Assembly: GCF_009729855.1 (NCBI RefSeq)
Contig: NZ_WODA01000004.1
Location: 1-64,000, forward strand
Direction: 5' to 3'
DNA length: 64,000 bases
Source of the DNA: Agromyces luteolus
GTDB lineage: Bacteria > Actinomycetota > Actinomycetes > Actinomycetales > Microbacteriaceae
A program made the position numbers and the translations under genes. This document shows, piece by piece, positions 1-8,653 of the stretch. How positions within the stretch are numbered: the stretch's first letter is position 1; every line of letters begins with the position of its first letter. Under the pieces are notes generated by a model, which had not been told where the DNA came from, made no database searches, and saw nothing but the letters and a program-made list of their open reading frames with translations.

Positions 1-2
1 CC

Positions 3-47
3 ACGATCGCTGCAACTCCCCGAAATCCGAGGTGTTGCAGCGATCGT
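3..47. terminator. Perfect 14-bp-arm inverted repeat
   Basis: ACGATCGCTGCAAC at 3-16 is repeated in exact inverse at 34-47 around a 17-nt loop. It lies about 70 bp beyond the stop codon of the leftward SulP gene, so it could terminate that transcript. No T-tract follows, as is common for high-GC actinobacterial terminators. A palindromic dispersed repeat is the alternative. Confidence 0.45.
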
Positions 48-114
48 TAGAAGGGGCACCGCGTGGCATCCGCCCCTCGTCGTCTTCGCGTCCCGGCGGC
101 GGCGCCGCCGGACG

Positions 115-1638
115 TCAGTGCCCGGCGCCGAGCTGCCCGGCCAGGCGGGCGTGCATGGCCGAGCTCGCCTCGTTCAGCCCCTCGATGACCACTCGCTTGC
201 CGTGGTGGTCGTACTTCGTCGTGATCGCGTCGAGCGCCGCCACGGTCGAGGCGTCCCAGATGTGCGAGCGCGACAGGTCGATCACGATCCGCTCCGGGTC
301 GTCGGCGTACTCGAACTGCGTGGTGAGGTCGTTCGACGAGGCGAAGAAGAGCTCGCCGTCGACCCGGTAGTAGGCGGTCGGCACGGGCTCGTCGAGCGCG
401 ACCCGGCGGGCCACGGTCGCGAAGTGCGCGACACGGCGGGCGAACGCGACCATCGCCACGAGCACGCCGACGATCACGCCGATCGCGAGGTTGTGCGTGG
501 CGACGACCACGACGACGGTCGCGACCATGACGGTCGTCTCCGACTTCGGCATCCGCCTCAGCGTCGACCAGCGGACCGAGTGCCAGTCGAAGGTCGCGAC
601 CGAGACCATGACCATGACCGCGACGAGCGCCGCCATCGGGATGATCGCGACGAGGTCGCCGAGCCCGACCACGAGGATCAGCAGGAACACGCCGGCGAGG
701 AACGTCGAGATGCGCGTGCGCGCGCCCGACACCTTCACGTTGATCATGGTCTGGCCGATCATCGCGCAGCCGCCCATGCCGCCGAAGAGGCCGGAGAGCA
801 TGTTGGCGACGCCCTGGCCCAGCGCCTCGCGCGTCTTGCCCGAGCGGGTGTCGGTGATGTCGTCGACGAGCTTCGCCGTCATGAGCGACTCGAGGAGTCC
901 GACGAGCGCCATCGCCAGCGCGAACGGCGCGATCGTCGCGAAGGTCTCCCACGTGAGCGGCACGTTCGGGATGAAGAGCTCGGGCAGGCTCTCGGGCAGT
1001 TCGCCCTCGTCGCCGACGGTCGGCACCTGCCAGCCGGCCGCCACCACGACCACCGTGAGCACGACGATCGCGATGAGCGGCGCGGGCACCGCCTTCGTGA
1101 GCCTCGGGACGCCGACCATGATGACGAGTCCGGCGACCACGAGCGGGTAGACGAGCCACGGCACCCCGACGAGGTGCGGCAGCTGCGCGGCGAAGATGAG
1201 GATGGCGAGGGAGTTGACGAACCCGACCATGACGCTCCGCGGGATGAAGCGCATGAGCTTCGCGACCCCGAGGGCGCCGAGCACGAGCTGGAACACCCCC
1301 GCGAGGATCACCGTCGCGATGAAGTAGTCCATGCCGTAGTCGCGCGCGACCGGTGCGATGACGAGCGCCACGGCGCCCGTCGCCGCGCTGATCATCGCCG
1401 GGCGACCGCCGAGGAACGCGATCGAGACGGCCATCACGAACGACGAGAAGAGCCCGACCCGCGGGTCGACGCCCGCGATGATCGAGAACGAGATCGCCTC
1501 GGGGATCAGCGCGAGGGCGACGACGAGCCCCGCGAGCACCTCCCGGGTGAGCAGGCGGGGCGTGCGGAGCGCGGTGAGCACCGACGGCTGGTCGCGCACG
1601 CGGTCGCGGGCGGCGGCGGGTCGCTGGGGCGATGACAT
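115..1638 (-). CDS. SulP family inorganic anion transporter with STAS domain
   Basis: This is a 507-residue inner-membrane transporter of the SulP/SLC26 family, which usually carries sulfate, bicarbonate or other anions. The N-terminal part has the family signature (LAGLVVALALIPEAISFSI) and about ten to twelve hydrophobic helices. From about residue 435 a short cytoplasmic STAS domain follows (RIVIDLSRSHIWDASTVAAL). The reading frame stays open further upstream, but the ATG at 1638 is preferred because GGAGA lies a few bases in front of it and the residues before it are Arg/Pro-rich shadow sequence. The gene stands alone, divergent from the MMPL gene. The substrate cannot be told from sequence. 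Confidence 0.9.
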   Translation of the reverse strand: MSSPQRPAAARDRVRDQPSVLTALRTPRLLTREVLAGLVVALALIPEAISFSIIAGVDPRVGLFSSFVMAVSIAFLGGRPAMISAATGAVALVIAPVARDYGMDYFIATVILAGVFQLVLGALGVAKLMRFIPRSVMVGFVNSLAILIFAAQLPHLVGVPWLVYPLVVAGLVIMVGVPRLTKAVPAPLIAIVVLTVVVVAAGWQVPTVGDEGELPESLPELFIPNVPLTWETFATIAPFALAMALVGLLESLMTAKLVDDITDTRSGKTREALGQGVANMLSGLFGGMGGCAMIGQTMINVKVSGARTRISTFLAGVFLLILVVGLGDLVAIIPMAALVAVMVMVSVATFDWHSVRWSTLRRMPKSETTVMVATVVVVVATHNLAIGVIVGVLVAMVAFARRVAHFATVARRVALDEPVPTAYYRVDGELFFASSNDLTTQFEYADDPERIVIDLSRSHIWDASTVAALDAITTKYDHHGKRVVIEGLNEASSAMHARLAGQLGAGH

Positions 1639-1827
1639 GGGTCTCCGATCGGCATGGCTCGGTTCGAGCCGGTGGGTGTCGTGGGAGCGCCCCGTCGCGC
1701 ACGGCCGGGAGGGCCGGGATCCGGCCCGGGATGCCGCGGGCCGACGTGCCACCCTACCCGCTCCGCGGGCCCCCGGCCGATCCGGGCCGCCCCGGGTCCG
1801 TTGCGGCCATCGGGCGGCCCGCCATAT

Positions 1828-1844
1828 GTTGAGGGGTGATCAAC
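1828..1844. promoter_or_regulatory. Possible operator GTTGA-N7-TCAAC upstream of the MMPL gene
   Basis: A small inverted repeat, GTTGA (1828-1832) and TCAAC (1840-1844), sits 25 bp before the MMPL start, after an AT-richer CATATG. It could be a regulator site for the exporter pair. It is short, so chance is a real alternative. The rest of the 1639-1868 gap shows nothing else clear apart from a GGGGGGAG ribosome binding site before 1869. Confidence 0.25.
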
Positions 1845-1868
1845 TCCACTTCGGGGGGAGTGTGAGAC

Positions 1869-4763
1869 ATGTCCTCGGCACTGCACGCGCTCGGACGTTG
1901 GGCCTATCGCGCCCGCATCCTCGTCGTGCTCGTGTGGGTCGGCGTGCTCGCCGTGCTGTTCACGATCGCCGGGCTCGTCGGCACCGGCACGAACAACACC
2001 TACGCGTTCCCGGGCACCGAGTCGCAGGACGCCCTCGACGCCCTCGCCCGCACTTTCCCGCAGTTCTCGGGCACCTCGGCGCAGCTCATCGCGGTCGCAC
2101 CCGAGGGCGGCGACGTCACCGACGACGACTTCGAGTCGGCGGTCGAGGACGCGATCACGGCGATCGAGGCGATCCCCCAGGTCTCGGGGGTGAGCTCGCC
2201 GTACGACGGCGGGTCGTCGGCCGACATCGCCTCCGACTCGTCCGCGGTCCTCGTCACGATCCAGCTCTCGGTCGGCACCGTCGACGTGCTGCCCTCGACG
2301 TCGGACGCGCTGCAGGCCGAGGGCACGACGCTCCAGGGCGCGCTCCCTGACGGGTCGCAGGTGGCCGTGGGCGGCTCGCTCTACTCGCAGGTGAACCCCG
2401 GCATCGGCATCAGCGAGCTCACGAGCATCCTCATCGCGCTCGTCGTCCTGATCGTGACGTTCGGCTCCCTCGTCGCCGCGGGCATGCCGATCACGACCGC
2501 CCTCGTCGGCGTCGGCGCCGCGGTCGCCGTCGTGCTCACCGCGACGCGCTGGCTCACGATCACCTCGACCGCACCGCTGCTCGCCGTGATGCTCGGGCTC
2601 GCGGTCGGGGTCGACTACTCGCTCTTCATCGTCTCCCGCCACCAGGACCAGGTGAAGCGCGGGATGCCGCCCGACGAGTCGGCGCCGCGTGCGGTCGCGA
2701 CCGCGGGCTCGGCGGTCATGTTCGCGGCGACGACCGTGATCATCGCGCTGCTGGGGCTCTCCGTCGCCCGCATCCCGTTCCTCACGATCACGGGGCTCTC
2801 GGCGGCGCTCGCCGTCGCGACGGCCGCACTCGTCGCGCTCACGCTCACGCCGGCCCTGCTGTCGTTCGCGGGCTGGCACGTCGTCCCGAAGCGATACCGA
2901 CCGGGGCACGAGGCGCGCGAGACGGGACCGGACGACGAGGAGGACGAACCGGCGGCGACCGACGGCACGGATGCCGCGTCCGCGGACGCCGCGTCCGGGA
3001 CATCCGACGCGCCGGCCCCCGACGAACCGGTATCCGACGAACCGGCACCCGACGAACCGGAACGCCAGGCCAGGCCCGGCGGATTCTTCGGGCACTGGGT
3101 GCGGGCCGCCATCCGCTGGCCCCCGGTCACGGTGGTGCTCATCACCGCGCTGCTCGCGCTCGCGGCGATGCCCGCCGCGAACCTGCGGCTCGCCCTGCCC
3201 GACTCGGGATCACTCCCCGAGGGCGCCCCGGGGCGGGTCACCTACGACCTCATCGCCGAGCACTTCGGCGCGGGCGCGAACGGGCCGCTCATCCTCACGG
3301 GTTCCGTGATCCAGAGCACCGACCCGGTCGACCTCGTCGACGACATCGCCGCCGAGGTCGCCGACGTGCAGGGCGTCGCGGCCGTGCCCCTCGCGACGCC
3401 GAACGAGACGGGCGACACCGCGGTGATCCAGGTGATCCCCGACGGCGCACCGGACTCCGAGCAGACGGAGCAGCTCGTGCACCGGCTCCGCGGGATGCAC
3501 GACGCATTCCTCGCGGACTACGCCGTCGACCTCTCGGTGACCGGCTACACGGCGCTCGGCGTCGACATCTCGGAGCGGCTCGGCGGCGCGCTGCTGCCGT
3601 TCGGGCTGCTCGTCGTCGGGCTCTCGCTCGTGCTCCTCGCGATGGTGTTCCGCTCGATCGTGGTGCCCGTCACGGCCGCGCTCGGGTACGTGCTCTCGAT
3701 CGGGGCCGCGTTCGGCCTCACGAGCCTCGTCTTCGTCGACGGGGTCCTCGCCGGCCCGCTGAACGTCGAATCGGTCGGGTCCGTCACGAGCTTCATGCCG
3801 ATCATCGTGATGGGCGTGCTCTTCGGGCTCGCGATGGACTACGAGGTCTTCCTCGTCAGCCGCATGCGCGAGGACTTCCTGAAGCACGGCGAACCGCGCC
3901 CGGCCATCGAGCGCGGCTTCCACGCATCGGCCCGCGTCGTCACGGCCGCCGGCATCATCATGTTCACGGTCTTCGGCGGCTTCATCCTGAACGGCGAGGC
4001 GTCGATGCAGCCCATCGCGTTCGGGCTCGCGACCGGCGTCGCGATCGACGCGTTCATCGTGCGGATGACGCTGACGCCGGCCGTCCTCGCCTGGTTCGGG
4101 CGGCACGCGTGGTGGTTCCCCGCGGGCCTCGACCGGGTGCTCCCCCACTTCGATGTCGAGGGCGAGGGGCTCGCGCGCGAGGACGAGCTGGCCGACTGGC
4201 CCGAGCCGGGCGACACGCACGCGATCGTCGGCGAGGGCGTCGCGGTCCGGCGCGAGCCGCGCCTCGTCGGGCTCGACGTGCGCGTGCCCGCGGGCGAGGC
4301 GCTCGTCGTCGCCGGCGCGACCCCCGAGGAGCGCCGCGCGGTGCTGCTCGCGCTCACGGGCCGGCGCCCGGTCGTCGACGGACGCCTCAAGTGCGTCGGG
4401 CTGGTCCTGCCCGTGCGCGCGCGCAGCGTGCGGGCGAGGAGCGCGGTCGTCGAGGTCGCAAGCGTGCCCGACCCGATCGCCGCCGTGGTGGATGCCGCGG
4501 CCGACGGCCCCGAGCTGCTCGCGATCGACGGCATCGACCTCCTCGCCGACCCGGCCGCGCGCGACGAGCTCGCCGAGGTGCTCACCGGCGCCGCGCGCGG
4601 CGCGGAACGCCGGACGGGCCGCCCGCTCACCGTGCTCGTCTCGTGCGAGCTCGCGTCGACGGCCGACGCGGTGCTGCCGCACGGGCTCGGCCGGACGGTG
4701 CTCGAGCCCGCGGCATCCGCTCGACCCGCCCGGGAGGCGGCGACGACGGGGACGACGACGTGA
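1869..4763 (+). CDS. MMPL/RND-type exporter with a degenerate ABC-ATPase-like C-terminal domain
   Basis: This 964-residue membrane exporter belongs to the MMPL family, proton-driven pumps for lipids or hydrophobic compounds. Both halves carry the family's Asp-Tyr signature (GVDYSLFIVSRH near residue 248, AMDYEVFLVSRM near 658). An acidic Pro-rich loop with repeated DEP units separates the halves. After the last helix a soluble tail of about 170 residues (about 785-945) follows the plan of an ABC ATPase: a beta-strand region, a Walker-A position reading AGATPEERR instead of GxxGxGKS/T, a VRARS stretch, and a Walker-B-like ELLAIDGIDLL. The key lysine is missing, so hydrolysis is unlikely. The next gene starts inside its stop codon. 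Family assignment is certain; the tail's role is inference. Confidence 0.88.
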   Translation: MSSALHALGRWAYRARILVVLVWVGVLAVLFTIAGLVGTGTNNTYAFPGTESQDALDALARTFPQFSGTSAQLIAVAPEGGDVTDDDFESAVEDAITAIEAIPQVSGVSSPYDGGSSADIASDSSAVLVTIQLSVGTVDVLPSTSDALQAEGTTLQGALPDGSQVAVGGSLYSQVNPGIGISELTSILIALVVLIVTFGSLVAAGMPITTALVGVGAAVAVVLTATRWLTITSTAPLLAVMLGLAVGVDYSLFIVSRHQDQVKRGMPPDESAPRAVATAGSAVMFAATTVIIALLGLSVARIPFLTITGLSAALAVATAALVALTLTPALLSFAGWHVVPKRYRPGHEARETGPDDEEDEPAATDGTDAASADAASGTSDAPAPDEPVSDEPAPDEPERQARPGGFFGHWVRAAIRWPPVTVVLITALLALAAMPAANLRLALPDSGSLPEGAPGRVTYDLIAEHFGAGANGPLILTGSVIQSTDPVDLVDDIAAEVADVQGVAAVPLATPNETGDTAVIQVIPDGAPDSEQTEQLVHRLRGMHDAFLADYAVDLSVTGYTALGVDISERLGGALLPFGLLVVGLSLVLLAMVFRSIVVPVTAALGYVLSIGAAFGLTSLVFVDGVLAGPLNVESVGSVTSFMPIIVMGVLFGLAMDYEVFLVSRMREDFLKHGEPRPAIERGFHASARVVTAAGIIMFTVFGGFILNGEASMQPIAFGLATGVAIDAFIVRMTLTPAVLAWFGRHAWWFPAGLDRVLPHFDVEGEGLAREDELADWPEPGDTHAIVGEGVAVRREPRLVGLDVRVPAGEALVVAGATPEERRAVLLALTGRRPVVDGRLKCVGLVLPVRARSVRARSAVVEVASVPDPIAAVVDAAADGPELLAIDGIDLLADPAARDELAEVLTGAARGAERRTGRPLTVLVSCELASTADAVLPHGLGRTVLEPAASARPAREAATTGTTT

Positions 4764-6625
4764 CCGACCCGACGTTCTCGTCGGCGGAGGGCGCCGAGCG
4801 ACTGGGGGTCCTCGGGATCGTCGGGGTGCTGCTCCTGCCGCTCGCGGTCGCCGGGCTCCTCGCCTGGGGGCTCGCCGCGCCCGTGAGCGACTTCGACCGG
4901 GTCACCGCGGCCGTGGTCAACGACGACCAGCCGGTGCAGCTGAACGGGCAGACCGTGCCGCTCGGTCGCGAGTTCGCCGCCGGGCTCATCGGCGGGATCG
5001 CGGGCGAGGGCGCACCCGACGACCCCGGGCCTGACGCGACCGCGACGCCGGCACCGAGCGGCCCGAACTTCACGTGGATCCTGACGAACGACCAGGATGC
5101 CGCGGCGGGCCTCCGCGACGGGCGCTACGCCGCCGTGCTCACGATCCCGCCGTCGTTCTCCGCGAACGCGACGTCCATCTCCGGCCCGGCGGCCGATGCC
5201 GTCCACGCGACGCTGCACGTGCAGACGACGCCGGCGTCGGCGTACCTCGACCCGGCGCTCACCGAGGTCATCACGCAGGCCGCCGTCGCGACGTTCAACT
5301 CCCAGCTCACGGAGCGCTACCTCGGCAACGTCTACCAGGGCTTCAACACGATCAACGAGCAGATCGGCCAGGCGGCCGACGGCGCCGCCGAACTGGCGTC
5401 GGGCGCGTCGTCGCTCGCGAGCGGCGCCGGCTCGCTCGCCGACGGCACGTCGCAGCTCGCGTCCGGGCTCGACTCGCTCGACGCCGGGGCGGCCTCGCTC
5501 GCCGCGGGCCTCGCCCAGCTCGACGCCTCGGTGCAGTCCCTGCCGTCCGACACCGCGCAGCTCGCGGCCGGCTCGGCGCAGGTCGCGGCGGCGCTCGACG
5601 CCATCGCCGCGGCGCTCGACGGGGTGACGGCGGACGTCGCCCGGGTCGTCGACGACCTGTGCGCCGTGCGCCCGGGGCCCGTGTGCGAGCGCGGCCGGAG
5701 CGTGCTCGGGCGCGTCCAGGCGGTCGACGGCGACGCCGACGCGCTGGCCGCCGGCGCCGACCAGGTCGCGGCGGGCAACGCCGAGCTCGCGGCCGGCATG
5801 CCCGGCCTCGTGGCGGGGGCCGACGCGTCGGCGGCGGGTGCGAACGAGGTGGCGGCGGGCGCGGCCGAGAGCGCGGCGGGCGGCGAGCAGGTGAACTCGG
5901 GCGCGCAGGAGGTCGCCTCCGGAGCCGAGGAGACCTCGTCCGGAGCCTCCCAGCTCGCCGACGGCCTCGCCGAGGCGGTCGAGCAGATCCCGACGTACTC
6001 GGACTCCGACATCACGACCCTGTCCTCGGTGGTCGCGCAGCCGACCCGCACCGACGTCTCGGTGCCCGCGAGCGGGACGCAGTCGGTGCCGCTGTTCGCG
6101 ACGTTCGCGCTCTGGGTCGGTGCGATCGTGCTCGCCCTCGCGCGCCGCGCGGTGCCGCGACGCCGCCTGCTCACGTCCGCGTCGACCGTCTCGATCGCGG
6201 GCCGCTCGATCTGGCCCGGCGCGGCGCTCGGCGCCGCACAGGGCCTCATCGTCGGCCTCGCGCTGCAGCCCGCGCTCGACGCCGACCCCCTCGCCCGCAC
6301 GGGATTCGCCGCGGCCGCGGTCGTCATCGGCACGGTGTTCGCGCTCGTGAACCACGGCCTCGCGGCCGGCTTCGGCGGCCCCGGCCGGACGGCGGCCGTC
6401 GTCGCCGGGGTGATCGGCCTCGCGGCCGGGGTCTCCTCGACGGTGCCCGCCGCGATCTCGAGCGCCGCGAACCTCGTCCCGACCGGTCCCGGCCACAGCC
6501 TGCTCCTCGCGGGCCTCGGCGTGGGCGCCGGCTGGGGCGACCTCGTCGCCCTCCTCGTCTACGCCGCGATCGGCGCCGCGCTCGTGGTCGTCGGCGTCTC
6601 CCGGCACCGCACGGCCGCAGGCTGA
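4760..6625 (+). CDS. YhgE/Pip-like ABC-2-type membrane protein
   Basis: This 621-residue protein starts with GTG at 4760, overlapping the MMPL stop by four bases (GTGA), so the two are translationally coupled. It has one N-terminal helix, then a large outside domain with the family's typical start (VTAAVVNDDQPVQLNGQTVP). A long Ala/Gly/Ser-rich segment (about 210-420) with repeated LASG/LAAG heptads is probably a coiled coil. About five C-terminal helices resemble an ABC-2 permease. YhgE/Pip proteins include phage-infection and type VII secretion-linked membrane proteins. Coupling to an MMPL pump with a vestigial ATPase domain suggests a joint export complex. Exact function unknown. Confidence 0.75.
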   Translation: MTDPTFSSAEGAERLGVLGIVGVLLLPLAVAGLLAWGLAAPVSDFDRVTAAVVNDDQPVQLNGQTVPLGREFAAGLIGGIAGEGAPDDPGPDATATPAPSGPNFTWILTNDQDAAAGLRDGRYAAVLTIPPSFSANATSISGPAADAVHATLHVQTTPASAYLDPALTEVITQAAVATFNSQLTERYLGNVYQGFNTINEQIGQAADGAAELASGASSLASGAGSLADGTSQLASGLDSLDAGAASLAAGLAQLDASVQSLPSDTAQLAAGSAQVAAALDAIAAALDGVTADVARVVDDLCAVRPGPVCERGRSVLGRVQAVDGDADALAAGADQVAAGNAELAAGMPGLVAGADASAAGANEVAAGAAESAAGGEQVNSGAQEVASGAEETSSGASQLADGLAEAVEQIPTYSDSDITTLSSVVAQPTRTDVSVPASGTQSVPLFATFALWVGAIVLALARRAVPRRRLLTSASTVSIAGRSIWPGAALGAAQGLIVGLALQPALDADPLARTGFAAAAVVIGTVFALVNHGLAAGFGGPGRTAAVVAGVIGLAAGVSSTVPAAISSAANLVPTGPGHSLLLAGLGVGAGWGDLVALLVYAAIGAALVVVGVSRHRTAAG

Positions 6626-6632
6626 GCCGGGC

Positions 6633-6678
6633 AGCGCTCGTCGGCCGTCAGCACTCGTCGCCCGTCAGCGCTCGTCCG
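6633..6678. repeat. 17-bp tandem repeat spanning the nhaA-dsbA stop codon
   Basis: AGCGCTCGTCGGCCGTC (6633-6649) is followed by AGCACTCGTCGCCCGTC (6650-6666) and a partial third copy (6667-6678). On the minus strand each full unit contains GCTGA, so the stop codon of the antiporter fusion lies in one unit and is echoed in the next. It fills the gap between two convergent genes. Confidence 0.7.
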
Positions 6679-8530
6679 CGGTCTCCGGGGGCGACGCGAC
6701 CGACGCCTCGAGCGACCGGATCAGGCTGCGCGAGTCCCACGGCCCGATGTGGCGGCGCCCGTTGACGAAGAAGGTCGGCGTCGAGTGCAGGTCCATCATC
6801 TCGGCGTCGATCTGGTCGTCCTCGACGCGGCGCACGACCGCCGGCGATCGCAGGTCCGCGAGGAACCTCGGGACGTCGAGGCCGAGCTCCTCCGCGTACC
6901 GGACGAGGTCGTCGCTCTCGAGCGCGTCCTGGTGCTGGAAGAGCGTGCGCGACATGTCGAGGAAGCGGCCCTGCAGCGCCGCCGCCTCGTACGCCTGGGC
7001 CGCGAGCTTGGCGTGCGGATGCACGCCCTCGAGCGGCAGGTGACGCCACACCCAGCACACCTCGTCGCCGAACCGGCGGAGGACCTGGTCGATCGAGCCC
7101 GTCGCGCGAGAGCAGAACGGGCACTCGAAGTCGCCGTACTCGACGATCTGGTAGGGGGCGTCGGGGCGGCCGCGGTAGTGGTCGCGCGCGGGGTCGAACG
7201 GCCTCGCGAGCACCTTGCCCACCGCCTTCGGCGGGTCGAGGCGGTCGGCGATGGCGAAGATCGCCCAGCCGAGGCCGAAGGCGATGAGCGAGGCCGTGAG
7301 GACGCCCACGCGCCCGTGGTCCTGCGACTCCCCGTCGGCGAGCGCGATCCCCACGATGAACAGCGAGATCGTGAACCCGATGCCCGACAGCGCGGCACCG
7401 CCGGCGACGCGCGGCATCCCGAGCCCCGGCGCGAGCCTGCCCATGCCGGTCGCGCGCACGATCGCGGTCGCGGCCGTGATGCCGACGAACTTGCCGACGA
7501 CGAGGCCCGCGATGATCGCCCACGTGAGCGGCGAGGTGAACGCCGCCGCGAGCGTCTCGCCGTCGAGGTGCACGCCCGCGTTCGCGAGCGCGAAGATCGG
7601 CAGCACGAGGAACGCGATGTACGGCCCCCACTCGGCCTGCAGCCGGTCGTTGATCGACAGCGACTCGCGGAGGCTCCGGTTGACGGCCGCCGCGTACTGG
7701 GCGCTCGGCGACTCGCGGAACGCGCGCGTGAGCTCCTCGGTCCGCTCGACCTCGGTGCGGCGCGGCGGGAACACCGGGATGAGCAGTGCGACCGCGACCC
7801 CGGCGAGCGTCGGGTGGATGCCGGCCATGGCGATCGCGATCCAGAGCCCGATGCCGAGCACCCCGTAGGCGAGGCCGCGCCCGGCGCGCAGGTAGCGGAC
7901 GAGCGCGATCGCCACCATGAGCACGGCGGCGACCGCGAGCGGCACGAGGTCGAGCCCGGAGTTGTAGAAGATGCCGATCGCGAGCAGCGCGCCGACATCA
8001 TCGACCACGGCGAGCGTCAGGAGGAACGTGCGGAGCCGGGCGGGGAAGGGCGGGCCGATGATCGCGAGCGCCCCGAGCAGGAACGCCGTGTCGGTCGAGA
8101 TCACGACGCCCCACGCGCCGACCTCGCCGGAGGGGAGCGCGATGACCACGAAGAGCAGGGCGGGGATCACGAGGCCGGCGACGGCGGCGACGATCGGCAC
8201 GATCGCACGCGACCGATCGGTGAGCTCGCCGATCGTGAACTCCCGCTTGACCTCGAGGCCCACGACGAAGAAGAACAGGGTCATGAGCCCGTCGTTCACG
8301 ACGTCGTGGAGCGTGGCGTGCAACTGCCATCCGCCCAGTCCGACCTCGAGCTCCGTCTCCCAGAACGCCTCGTACGTCCAGCCCCAGGGCGAGTTCGCCC
8401 AGACGATCGCCAGGACCGTGCCCGCGAGCAGCAGCGCGGCCGCCGACCGGTCGCTCGAGCCGCGGCGCAGGCGCACCTTGCGACGGGCGGCGCTCGTCGT
8501 GGTGTCGGGTGCGGAGGCTGGCGCACTCAT
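6665..8530 (-). CDS. NhaA-type Na+/H+ antiporter fused to a DsbA-like thioredoxin domain
   Basis: This 621-residue protein has two parts. Residues about 20-430 are an NhaA antiporter with the paired aspartates of the ion site (AVVDDVGALL). Residues about 445-620 are a DsbA-like thioredoxin fold with the redox motif CPFC (YGDFECPFC) and the cis-proline loop STPTFF. NhaA-thioredoxin fusions are known in actinobacteria, but their role is not settled; redox sensing or delivery of disulfide exchange at the membrane are possibilities. The ATG at 8530 has TAGCAT six bases upstream, so the mRNA is probably leaderless. A palindrome shared with the neighbouring sulfur enzyme lies further upstream. Confidence 0.92.
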   Translation of the reverse strand: MSAPASAPDTTTSAARRKVRLRRGSSDRSAAALLLAGTVLAIVWANSPWGWTYEAFWETELEVGLGGWQLHATLHDVVNDGLMTLFFFVVGLEVKREFTIGELTDRSRAIVPIVAAVAGLVIPALLFVVIALPSGEVGAWGVVISTDTAFLLGALAIIGPPFPARLRTFLLTLAVVDDVGALLAIGIFYNSGLDLVPLAVAAVLMVAIALVRYLRAGRGLAYGVLGIGLWIAIAMAGIHPTLAGVAVALLIPVFPPRRTEVERTEELTRAFRESPSAQYAAAVNRSLRESLSINDRLQAEWGPYIAFLVLPIFALANAGVHLDGETLAAAFTSPLTWAIIAGLVVGKFVGITAATAIVRATGMGRLAPGLGMPRVAGGAALSGIGFTISLFIVGIALADGESQDHGRVGVLTASLIAFGLGWAIFAIADRLDPPKAVGKVLARPFDPARDHYRGRPDAPYQIVEYGDFECPFCSRATGSIDQVLRRFGDEVCWVWRHLPLEGVHPHAKLAAQAYEAAALQGRFLDMSRTLFQHQDALESDDLVRYAEELGLDVPRFLADLRSPAVVRRVEDDQIDAEMMDLHSTPTFFVNGRRHIGPWDSRSLIRSLEASVASPPETADER

Positions 8531-8536
8531 GCGCCA

Positions 8537-8542
8537 ATGCTA
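8537..8542 (-). promoter_or_regulatory. -10 box TAGCAT, leaderless promoter of the nhaA-dsbA gene
   Basis: TAGCAT fits the actinobacterial TANNNT -10 consensus and ends six bases before the ATG at 8530. Transcription would therefore begin at or next to the start codon. No good -35 is visible. Confidence 0.5.
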
Positions 8543-8587
8543 GGGGCGGATGCCCCGAACGCGGGAGAACACGGGGAATGCTCTCCG

Positions 8588-8604
8588 GACCCCGTTCGGG
8601 GGTC
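8588..8604. promoter_or_regulatory. Perfect GC-tract palindrome GACCCC-GTTCG-GGGGTC (CsoR/CstR-like operator)
   Basis: Six-base arms surround a five-base centre, 58 bp upstream of the nhaA-dsbA start and 50 bp past the stop of the sulfur flavoprotein. A near copy (one arm mismatch, same centre) lies upstream of that flavoprotein at 11263-11279. G-tract inverted repeats of this shape are typical of CsoR/CstR-type repressors; the family assignment is inference. Confidence 0.55.
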
Positions 8605-8653
8605 GCCGCCGGGTTCGCCGACCGGTCGCCGCCGGGTACGCCGCCGCCGCCCG

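Noticed and set aside
32..370. Short plus-strand frame at the left edge
   Set aside because: It overlaps the STAS end of the SulP gene in antisense; composition is Arg/Ser/Pro-rich and it resembles no protein.
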